From contig JANXNT010001160.1 in assembly GCA_025353985.1 (NCBI GenBank), positions 1 through 7,882 on the forward strand: DNA of 7,882 bases, in the 5' to 3' direction. The DNA is from Limnoglobus sp. GTDB lineage: Bacteria; Planctomycetota; Planctomycetia; Gemmatales; Gemmataceae. Below, piece after piece: positions 1 to 5,745 of the stretch. The notes beneath the pieces were generated by a model. That model did no database searches. It had not been told where the DNA came from and saw only the letters and a program-made list of their open reading frames with translations. The stretch's first letter is position 1; each line of letters starts with the position of its first letter. The position numbers and the translations under genes were made by a program.

Positions 1-2646
1 CTGGTTCTTTTCGGCTCCCTTGATTGCGCCTTGAAGTGCCGCGCTACCGACGCTGGCGATCTTCTTGCGTGCGACGAGTTCGTCCATGATGCGCAAGCCC
101 GCGAAGGCGTCTTCGCCGTAATAGACGTTGCCGTGATAGACGCGCGTCAGGTCTTCTTCGACGTAGCGGCGGTTCAGCGCGGCCCCGCCGAGGATCACGG
201 GTGGGTTCAGGCCGCGATCGTTCAGCGTGATCAGATCTTCCTTCATGATGACGGTCGATTTCACCAGCAAGCCGCTCATGCCGATCGCGTCTGCGCCGGT
301 CTTCACGAACTCGGAAATCATCGCATCGACGGGCTGCTTGATGCCGAGGTTGTAGACCTTGTAGCCGTTGTTCGTGAGGATAATATCGACGAGGTTTTTG
401 CCGATATCGTGAACGTCGCCCTTCACCGTGGCGAGCACGATCTTGCCCTTTTCTTGGCCCTCGGCCTTCTCCATGAACTGCTCGAGGTACGCCACGGAGG
501 CTTTCATGACCTCCGCCGATTGCAGCACGAACGGCAGTTGCATCTGCCCGCTACCGAACAGTTCGCCGACGACTTTCATGCCGCCGAGCAGGACATCGTT
601 GATGATCTGCAACGGCGTGTAGCGAGTCCGCGCATCGTCGAGATCGGCGATGAGCGTTTCGCGGCGACCCTGGATGATCGCCTGTTCGAGGCGCTCTTCG
701 ATCGTGTCGCCGAGTGGCCGTACGGCACGCTTTTCGCCTTTTTTATCGGCATAATGCTCGATAATCATCTGCAACGGGTCTTCGATACATTCTCCGGCGG
801 CGTTGAAGACGCGCTCGTCGAAGAACAACCGGCGTGCGAGTTCCTTGCCCTCGGCGTCGATGTTGTTCAGCGGCATAATCTTCGCGGCGTGCAGAATCGC
901 GGAGTCGAGGCCGTACTCCATCGCGTAGTGCAAGTAGACCGAGTTCAGCACCTGCCGCGTATACGGCGCGAGGCCGAACGAGCAGTTACTGAGGCCGACG
1001 TGCGTGAGGCAGCCCGGCAGGCGTTGCTTGATGAGTCGGATCGCCTCGAATGTCGCGATGGCACTCTTGCGGGTTTGCTCTTGCCCCGTGCTTACGGGAA
1101 ACACGAGCGGGTCGAACATCAGGTCCGATGGCGGAATCTTGTACTCGTGAACGACGATGTCGTAGATGCGCTGCGCGACTTCAAACTTCCACTCGGCGGT
1201 GTCGGCCTGCCCCTTTTCGTCGATCGTCAGCGCGACCAACCCGGCCCCGTATTTCTTCGCGAGCTTCGTCTTCGGGTCGAGCGTTTTGCGGCCGTCTTCG
1301 AGGTTGATGCTGTTGATGATCGTCTTGCCCGAACACAACTTCAGCGCGGCTTCGATGACGAGATTTTCGGTGCTGTCGAGCATCATCGGCTTCGTCAGCA
1401 CAGCGTTGTAGCGCTTGATGACTTCCTTCATATCGCGCACGCCATCGCGGCCGACGTAGTCGACGCAGACATCGAGCAAGTGAACGCCTTCGCGCTCTTG
1501 TTCCTGTGCCATCGCGGTGAGGCCGTTCCAGTCTTCCTTCTCCAGAAGTTGCTTGAACTTCTTCGAGCCGTTGGTGTTCGTACGCTCGCCGACGAGCAAC
1601 GGGCGTTGATCGACGATGAGTTCCTGCGAGGCTTGTAAACTCGCAACCATCGGCAGGTAAACGGGATTACGCGTGGCCGGTTTCTTGCCGTAAAGTCGCT
1701 TCGCCACGGCGGCGAGGTGCTGGCTCGTCGTGCCGCAACAGCCGCCGATAATGTTGACGCCGAAATCGACGACGAAGCGTTCGAGCCACGTCGCCAGGCC
1801 ATCCGGGTCGAGCGGGAAGTACGTTTCGCCGTTGCGGTTTTCGGGCAGGCCCGCGTTCGGCAACACGCTCAGCTTCTTCTTGCAATGGCGGCTCAACCCC
1901 TTGATGCTGTCGAGCATCAGGTCCGGGCCGACTCCGCAATTCATGCCGATCACATCGATCTCGTCGAGCGGTTCGAGCGCGACGAGTGCCGTGGCAATGT
2001 CGGTGCCGGGAAGCATCTTTTGGCGGGCGTCGATGATCGTGAGTTGCACCATCAGCGGGATCTTGACGCCCGCTTTCTTCATCTCTTCGATCGCGGTGAT
2101 CGCCACGATCTTCGCTTGCAGAATGTCGAAGCACGTCTCGATGAGGATGGCATCGACACGCTCGTCGATCATCGCGCGAATTTGCGGACGGTAAGCATCC
2201 GCCATCGTGTCGAAGTCGACGTAAATCGCGGGGTCGGTCAGCGAAGGCATCTTCGTGCCCGGCCCGATACTTCCAACGACGAACCGCGGGCGTTCCTTCG
2301 TGGTGAACTTGGCGGCCACTTCTTTCGCAAGGCGAATGTTTAGTCGATTGATTTCGTCGAGTTGCGGGTTCAGGTCGAACTCGCCGAGGCCGATCGCGTT
2401 CGCGTTGAAGGTGTTCGTCTCGACGGCATCGCAACCGGCGGCAAAGAACTCCGCATGAATCTCGCGGATCCACTCCGGGTGCGTGTAGATGAGCGCATCC
2501 GAAAGGTTCATCAGCGATTTGCCGTTCGGCGAGTAGCCCCAATCTTTATCGGTCGGCTTATATTTATGCAGGCTCGTACCCATGCCACCATCGAGGATCA
2601 AGACACGCTCTTCAGTCAGCTTCAAAAACGGCGATTCATTCGACAT
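1..2646 (-). CDS. metH: Cobalamin-dependent methionine synthase (5-methyltetrahydrofolate-homocysteine methyltransferase), 5' part, runs off the left edge
   Basis: This enzyme moves a methyl group from 5-methyltetrahydrofolate to homocysteine through bound cobalamin, in the cytoplasm, giving methionine and tetrahydrofolate. There are 882 codons open to the window edge. The homocysteine-binding domain spans about residues 10-320, with zinc-ligand cysteines at C237 (MNCGVGPD) and C303/C304 (IIGGCCGTT), spaced much as in E. coli (247, 310, 311). The pterin-binding domain (about 348-610) opens with VGERTNTNGSKKF. The helical cap (about 640-730) contains MQLPFVLQSAEVMK. The B12-binding domain (about 733-865) has GDVHDIGKN with cobalt-ligand H746, and S791/S797 match E. 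coli S804/S810. Full-length MetH is about 1,200 residues, so the activation domain should lie off the left edge. The chosen ATG has GGAG nine bases upstream. An in-frame ATG at 2661 is possible but would place that GGAG inside the gene. No frameshift or missing key residue was seen. Confidence 0.97.
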   Translation of the reverse strand, partial: MSNESPFLKLTEERVLILDGGMGTSLHKYKPTDKDWGYSPNGKSLMNLSDALIYTHPEWIREIHAEFFAAGCDAVETNTFNANAIGLGEFDLNPQLDEINRLNIRLAKEVAAKFTTKERPRFVVGSIGPGTKMPSLTDPAIYVDFDTMADAYRPQIRAMIDERVDAILIETCFDILQAKIVAITAIEEMKKAGVKIPLMVQLTIIDARQKMLPGTDIATALVALEPLDEIDVIGMNCGVGPDLMLDSIKGLSRHCKKKLSVLPNAGLPENRNGETYFPLDPDGLATWLERFVVDFGVNIIGGCCGTTSQHLAAVAKRLYGKKPATRNPVYLPMVASLQASQELIVDQRPLLVGERTNTNGSKKFKQLLEKEDWNGLTAMAQEQEREGVHLLDVCVDYVGRDGVRDMKEVIKRYNAVLTKPMMLDSTENLVIEAALKLCSGKTIINSINLEDGRKTLDPKTKLAKKYGAGLVALTIDEKGQADTAEWKFEVAQRIYDIVVHEYKIPPSDLMFDPLVFPVSTGQEQTRKSAIATFEAIRLIKQRLPGCLTHVGLSNCSFGLAPYTRQVLNSVYLHYAMEYGLDSAILHAAKIMPLNNIDAEGKELARRLFFDERVFNAAGECIEDPLQMIIEHYADKKGEKRAVRPLGDTIEERLEQAIIQGRRETLIADLDDARTRYTPLQIINDVLLGGMKVVGELFGSGQMQLPFVLQSAEVMKASVAYLEQFMEKAEGQEKGKIVLATVKGDVHDIGKNLVDIILTNNGYKVYNLGIKQPVDAMISEFVKTGADAIGMSGLLVKSTVIMKEDLITLNDRGLNPPVILGGAALNRRYVEEDLTRVYHGNVYYGEDAFAGLRIMDELVARKKIASVGSAALQGAIKGAEKNQ

Positions 2647-2655
2647 CGGTCGGCA

Positions 2656-2659
2656 CTCC
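2656..2659 (-). promoter_or_regulatory. Ribosome binding site of metH
   Basis: GGAG on the minus strand, nine bases before the ATG at 2646. It decides between that ATG and the in-frame ATG at 2661, which would overlap this site and has only a weak GGAACGGG upstream. Confidence 0.6.
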
Positions 2660-2694
2660 ATGACCCGTTCCACTTCTAATCGCAGGGTACTGTG

Positions 2695-2732
2695 ATTATA
2701 GAAGGGAAACTAGCCGAACCGTAGGAGTTCGG
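2695..2732 (-). promoter_or_regulatory. Candidate metH promoter with overlapping inverted repeat
   Basis: A perfect TATAAT lies at 2695-2700 on the minus strand, about 49 bases before the metH ATG, and would give a leader of roughly 40 bases. No good TTGACA-like -35 lies at 16-18 bases spacing. That position is instead covered by an inverted repeat, CCGAAC at 2714-2719 and GTTCGG at 2727-2732, which could be an operator or an activator site. A leader this short leaves no room for a cobalamin riboswitch, and no B12-box-like sequence was seen in the gap. This is inferred from motif match and position only. Confidence 0.35.
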
Positions 2733-2908
2733 ACTCGATGGCGATTTTGTGGAGATACTAACGAGGGATAGCCCAGGGGTACGACGCGGCGTCTAACCCT
2801 GGGCTATGAGATAGAACCCCGTTGGGGGTAAATGCATTGAGAGTCTTTACCCCAACGGGCAACGCCGTGAACGATTTTCGGATTGGCTTGTTTTCCTTCT
2901 GTTTGTAG

Positions 2909-2928
2909 CGGAAGTCGTGAGACTTCTG
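2909..2928. repeat. Short hairpin GAAGTC-GTGA-GACTTC
   Basis: A 6-base stem (2911-2916 with 2921-2926) with a four-base loop, extended by a G-U and a C-G pair. It lies directly beside the 29-base inverted repeat unit, inside the segment that interrupts the larger palindromic element. No T-run follows on either strand, so there is no support for a classical terminator. Confidence 0.5.
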
Positions 2929-2930
2929 AC

Positions 2931-3031
2931 GTAGCCCTCTCGCTCCGCGAGAGGATAGCGACGTCGGAAAAATCACATCGCATTGCATAGTGCCAGATTG
3001 TTGCTATCCTCTCGCGGAGCGAGAGGGCTAC
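2931..3031. repeat. 101-base MITE-like unit with perfect 29-base inverted repeats
   Basis: The arms at 2931-2959 and 3003-3031 are exact reverse complements over 29 bases, separated by a 43-base core. Each arm is also self-complementary: CCTCTCGC and GCGAGAGG pair around a TCC loop (GGA in the other arm). The unit can therefore form either one long hairpin or two small ones. No transposase is present and I see no clear target-site duplication. It may be a non-autonomous mobile element or a structured repeat moved by another gene; this is an inference. Confidence 0.8.
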
Positions 3032-3092
3032 TTAAATCCTTTAGCCCAGGGTTAGACGTCTTCGTCGTACCCCTTGGGCGTCCGGATTCCGC

Positions 3093-4868
3093 CTACGCCT
3101 TCACCGCTTCTTCGGCTTGTAGCACAGGCTTCCACGAATTCAGGTGCTTGAGCGCCTCGCGCAGCGATGCTGTCACGGCGTCGCAACCGGCGGCTTTCCA
3201 TTCGTCGGCATTCAAATTCGAATCGTTCCAGCGGCCCATCACGATCTGCGCGTCGGGGAACCTCTGACGCAATCGCTTTACGAGGTACCGCGCGTGGGCC
3301 ACTCCGCCCGGCGGTAGCGAACCGATGAGGATCACTTGCGGGTCGAATTCGGCGATGTCCGAGAGCATTTCGGATGCGAGCTTCGTGACCGAATGAATGC
3401 GAACATCCCAGTACGTCGGTTTCAAACACGATGTCATGATTAAGAGCGATAACTGATCGAATTCGTCTTGTGCGGGGCAGGCTACGACGCGGATCCGCTC
3501 GACGAACTCTTCTTCGCCGGTCGGCTTCTCGCGAATTTCGTCGAGCACTTCATCGAGCACTTCCCGCGCGACGGCGGTAATGCGTCCGTCTTCCTCGGCA
3601 TCGGTTTGGCCCATGACCCGCGAGGTTTTGAGTTGCGTGAGTGCAGGAAGGAAGACTTCGTCGAAGACGGTTTCCGGGTCGCGATCCGCGAGTGCGAGTT
3701 TCATCGTCTGCATCGCTTCGTCCTGGTCTTTCGTGGCCAATCGTTGAAATAACGACTGCGATGGCGAAAGCGCAGGCGTATTGCCAAGAAGCACTTCGAG
3801 GAAGCGGAATGGCGGCGCGTGGCGTCCGAGCACGAGTAAGCATGTGGTGATCGGGCTGGACAGGATCAAGCCAATCGGCCCCCAGAGGAACGACCAAATC
3901 GCCGCCGAAACAAGTTGCGCGACTTCGCTGACGCCGAGGCTTTTCCCGTAGATGCGCGGCTCGACGAAGTTGTTGACGAGCATTTCCAAACCGATAATAA
4001 TGCCGATCGTGCCGAACGACATACCAAAATCGGGGCTTGTGGCGAAGGCGAAAATCGCAGGCGGGATTACGCCGAGCCACGTGCCAATGTAAGGCACATA
4101 GCGCATCAGCGTAATGAGGAACCCCCAGAGCAGCGAGTATTGCAACCCGATCGCATAGAGCAGGATGGCCACAACCGAGCCGAACGTCGAATTGATAACG
4201 AACTGATGAAAGAGATAACTACTGACGCGCTCGCTGGCGTCGTTCATCGCACGGGTCGTCGTCGTCATTTGGTGTTCGCCGAGCAACCGTAACAATCGGT
4301 CGCCGAGGTCGGTCTTCGAAAGCAAAATGAACACGACGAGGATGAACGAGAATGCCGCTTGCCCAAATGCCTCGGTGGCCGGGCCGAGAATCGCGTTCAT
4401 GCTCGGCGTCCACGCCGACTGCCTTGGTTCGAATACTACCGTTGGGCCGGGTTCGGCTTTCGGGGGATACATCATCTTCTCAAGGTCGTCCATCAAGTTC
4501 GTCAGTGGCGAATCGGCAGTGCCCAAAATCGAAGATCGTAGCGATGCGACTTTCGCTTTAATCGTCTCGCCGTTCGCGGCCACCGTTTTTGTCAGGCTGG
4601 CGAGCTGATGCGTAATGAGAAAGGAAGTTCCCAGAAACAGGCCGACGGCTGCCGCCACGGTGACGACCACCGCCGGCGTACGGCCTAATCTCCGACGCTG
4701 CAAGAACGCCACGACGGGTGCGAGGACGTACGCGAAAAAGATCGCCATTGCGATCGGGATCACCACCACCCGGCCAATGTAGAGAAGGCAGAGAATTACC
4801 GCCGTCGTGACCACGGCAGACAGGGTAATGATCGCGTTTTGCCAAGCCGGACGGGTCGTGATGGCCAT
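3093..4868 (-). CDS. AI-2E/PerM-family membrane transporter with C-terminal cobalamin-binding-like domain
   Basis: A 591-residue inner-membrane protein of the AI-2E (PF01594, PerM/TqsA) family, putative exporters whose substrates are mostly unproven. Hydrophobic segments lie near residues 12-56 (two), 65-87, 166-184, 222-241, 244-277 (two), 284-303 and 316-347. Family signatures are RYVPYIGTWLG (256-266) and NNFVEPRIYGKSLGVS (299-314), followed by WGPIGLILSSP. After LGRHAPPF comes a charged linker (about 362-455, with DEVFLPAL), then an alpha/beta domain of about 456-575. This domain reads like a B12-binding fold (RVVACPAQDEFDQLS, DPQVILIGSLPPGG, DAQIVMGRW, GCDAV), but DEFDQLS replaces DxHxxG, so the cobalt-ligand histidine is absent. 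The ATG has AGGGAA five bases upstream. Family membership is firm, substrate unknown, and the C-terminal assignment rests on pattern reading. Confidence 0.9.
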   Translation of the reverse strand: MAITTRPAWQNAIITLSAVVTTAVILCLLYIGRVVVIPIAMAIFFAYVLAPVVAFLQRRRLGRTPAVVVTVAAAVGLFLGTSFLITHQLASLTKTVAANGETIKAKVASLRSSILGTADSPLTNLMDDLEKMMYPPKAEPGPTVVFEPRQSAWTPSMNAILGPATEAFGQAAFSFILVVFILLSKTDLGDRLLRLLGEHQMTTTTRAMNDASERVSSYLFHQFVINSTFGSVVAILLYAIGLQYSLLWGFLITLMRYVPYIGTWLGVIPPAIFAFATSPDFGMSFGTIGIIIGLEMLVNNFVEPRIYGKSLGVSEVAQLVSAAIWSFLWGPIGLILSSPITTCLLVLGRHAPPFRFLEVLLGNTPALSPSQSLFQRLATKDQDEAMQTMKLALADRDPETVFDEVFLPALTQLKTSRVMGQTDAEEDGRITAVAREVLDEVLDEIREKPTGEEEFVERIRVVACPAQDEFDQLSLLIMTSCLKPTYWDVRIHSVTKLASEMLSDIAEFDPQVILIGSLPPGGVAHARYLVKRLRQRFPDAQIVMGRWNDSNLNADEWKAAGCDAVTASLREALKHLNSWKPVLQAEEAVKA

Positions 4869-4873
4869 AGTGT

Positions 4874-4879
4874 TTCCCT
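4874..4879 (-). promoter_or_regulatory. Ribosome binding site of the AI-2E-family gene
   Basis: AGGGAA on the minus strand, five bases before the ATG at 4868. It supports that start. I found no convincing -35/-10 pair upstream. Confidence 0.5.
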
Positions 4880-4970
4880 AAGAGTTATTTCCCAGATGAG
4901 CAAACGCAATGCCGCGATTTGGCACGAGAGATGCAATTTGAGATTTGCCAAGTCGGAACCAATTCCCAAA

Positions 4971-5004
4971 CCCGGCCCACGTGAAGAAGCACTCGCGGGC
5001 CGGG
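4971..5004. other. Isolated GC-rich hairpin, possibly a plus-strand terminator
   Basis: CCCGGCCC (4971-4978) pairs perfectly with GGGCCGGG (4997-5004) across an 18-base loop that contains a small GTG/CAC stem. On the plus strand it is followed by CATTTTCGTTT, a weak T-rich tail like an intrinsic terminator, yet no plus-strand gene ends here. On the minus strand it lies about 100 bases upstream of the AI-2E-family start, with no T-run after it, so it could instead be a leader structure of that gene. Function is not established. Confidence 0.45.
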
Positions 5005-5112
5005 CATTTTCGTTTGCAGAGCCGGAAATTAGCCGCGACGCGGAGGCTTTGCGGAGCGGAGCGCGTGGACTTCACCCATATTCAGACGATCGCCGAATCG
5101 GGGTAAATCGCA

Positions 5113-5345
5113 CGTTTTGAAGTTGCGCTATTTTTGTAGGTACGCCCAGGGGTACGACGTAAGACGTCTAACCCTGGGCTATGGGATTTAACCCCGTTGG
5201 GGTAAGAACTGGCTATCCATTTACCCCAACGGGGTTCGATCTTTTAGCCCAGGGTTAGACGCTTCGTCGTATCCCTGGGTGCTTGTGAACGAAGCAAATG
5301 AGATTGCGCCGTCTACGAACCCGATGATTGCGCAACTTCAAAACG
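5113..5345. repeat. 16-base inverted repeat flanking the large palindrome
   Basis: CGTTTTGAAGTTGCGC at 5113-5128 is the exact reverse complement of 5330-5345, and 5542-5557 repeats the latter in direct orientation. The pair brackets the large hairpin element at 5144-5280. The three copies suggest that one repeat family was duplicated and inverted across this gap. Confidence 0.7.
5144..5280. repeat. Uninterrupted large palindromic element (AGCCCAGGG / CCCGTTGGGG type)
   Basis: The left arm 5144-5205 and the right arm 5220-5280 are about 62 bases each. By hand alignment they are inverted copies of one another with only a few differences, around a 14-base spacer. Each arm also contains smaller palindromes: CCCAGGGGTACGACG facing CGTCTAACCCTGGG in the left arm, and AGCCCAGGG facing CCCTGGGT in the right. 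Motifs in order are CCCAGG, GACGTCTAACCCTGGGCTA, ACCCCGTTGGGGTAA, then the same set inverted. It lies between the AI-2E-family gene and the protease gene, and is related to the interrupted copy at 2768-3080. Confidence 0.8.
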
Positions 5346-5437
5346 CGCACGCGATCCTAATTCCCGGGCTGCGCGAAAGCCGCGACCCCAGGGCTAATCG
5401 CTGAAATCCCGTTGGGATAAAAAACCGAAACCACAAT
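5273..5437. repeat. Direct repeat, copy 1 (about 165 bases)
   Basis: Matches 5485-5647 at roughly 90% by hand alignment (about 12 substitutions and 2 single-base gaps). Its first eight bases overlap the right end of the large palindrome. It contains an imperfect hairpin at 5363-5393 and a diverged GGGCTA...TCCCGTTGGGATAA segment (5391-5420), which resembles the core of the palindromic elements. No coding potential was seen. Confidence 0.8.
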
Positions 5438-5484
5438 GACCCGAAAACACCGTCAACCGCAACTTAACATCACTTGGGGGTGCC

Positions 5485-5647
5485 CCCTGGGTGCTGGTAA
5501 ATCAAGCAAATGAGATTGCGCCGTCTCCGAACCCGATGATTGCGCAACTTCAAAACGCGCACTCGCTCCTAATTCCTTGGGTGCGCGGAAGCCGCGACCC
5601 AAGGCTAATCGCTGAAATCCCGTTGGGATAAAAACCGAAACCACAAT
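5485..5647. repeat. Direct repeat, copy 2 (about 163 bases)
   Basis: Second copy of 5273-5437, offset by 212 bases. Its internal hairpin is perfect: CCTTGGGT (5575-5582) with ACCCAAGG (5597-5604), then CGCGG (5584-5588) with CCGCG (5592-5596), around an AAG loop with one bulged G. The 7-base repeat array begins five bases after this copy. Confidence 0.8.
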
Positions 5648-5651
5648 TAAA

Positions 5652-5743
<92 letters not shown>

Positions 5744-5745
5744 TG

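Larger units (their letters stand above)
2768..3080. repeat. Interrupted copy of the AGCCCAGGG / CCCGTTGGGG palindromic element
   Basis: The left part is 2768-2859. It has 11-base perfect arms at 2768-2778 and 2797-2807 (ATAGCCCAGGG and its complement), and an inner GACGC/GCGTC stem at 2783-2793. It continues with an imperfect stem of 2817-2832 with 2846-2859 (CCCGTTGGGGTAAA type). The right part, about 3034-3080, carries AGCCCAGGGTTAGACG followed by CGTCGTACCCC. In the uninterrupted copy at 5144-5280 these two parts are separated by only a few bases. Here about 174 bases (2860-3033) sit between them. The element ends about 12 bases before the stop codon of the membrane-protein gene, so it forms the 3' flank of that gene. 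Confidence 0.75.

Noticed and set aside
31..1638. 535-codon open frame on the plus strand, antisense to metH
   Set aside because: It lies opposite metH codons, is rich in Arg, His, Asp and Val as expected for a complement of GC-biased coding sequence, and shows no domain. The minus strand has clear MetH motifs across the same bases.
1667..2542. 291-codon minus-strand frame overlapping metH
   Set aside because: Out of frame with metH and dominated by Arg, Asp and His runs; a shadow of the real gene.
2758..2988. 76-codon minus-strand frame in the metH upstream gap
   Set aside because: It is made almost wholly of palindromic repeat sequence and has no domain.
2647..3092. Cobalamin riboswitch upstream of metH
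   Set aside because: No B12-box-like sequence was seen; the structure present is explained by the palindromic repeats, and the candidate promoter leaves only about 40 bases of leader.
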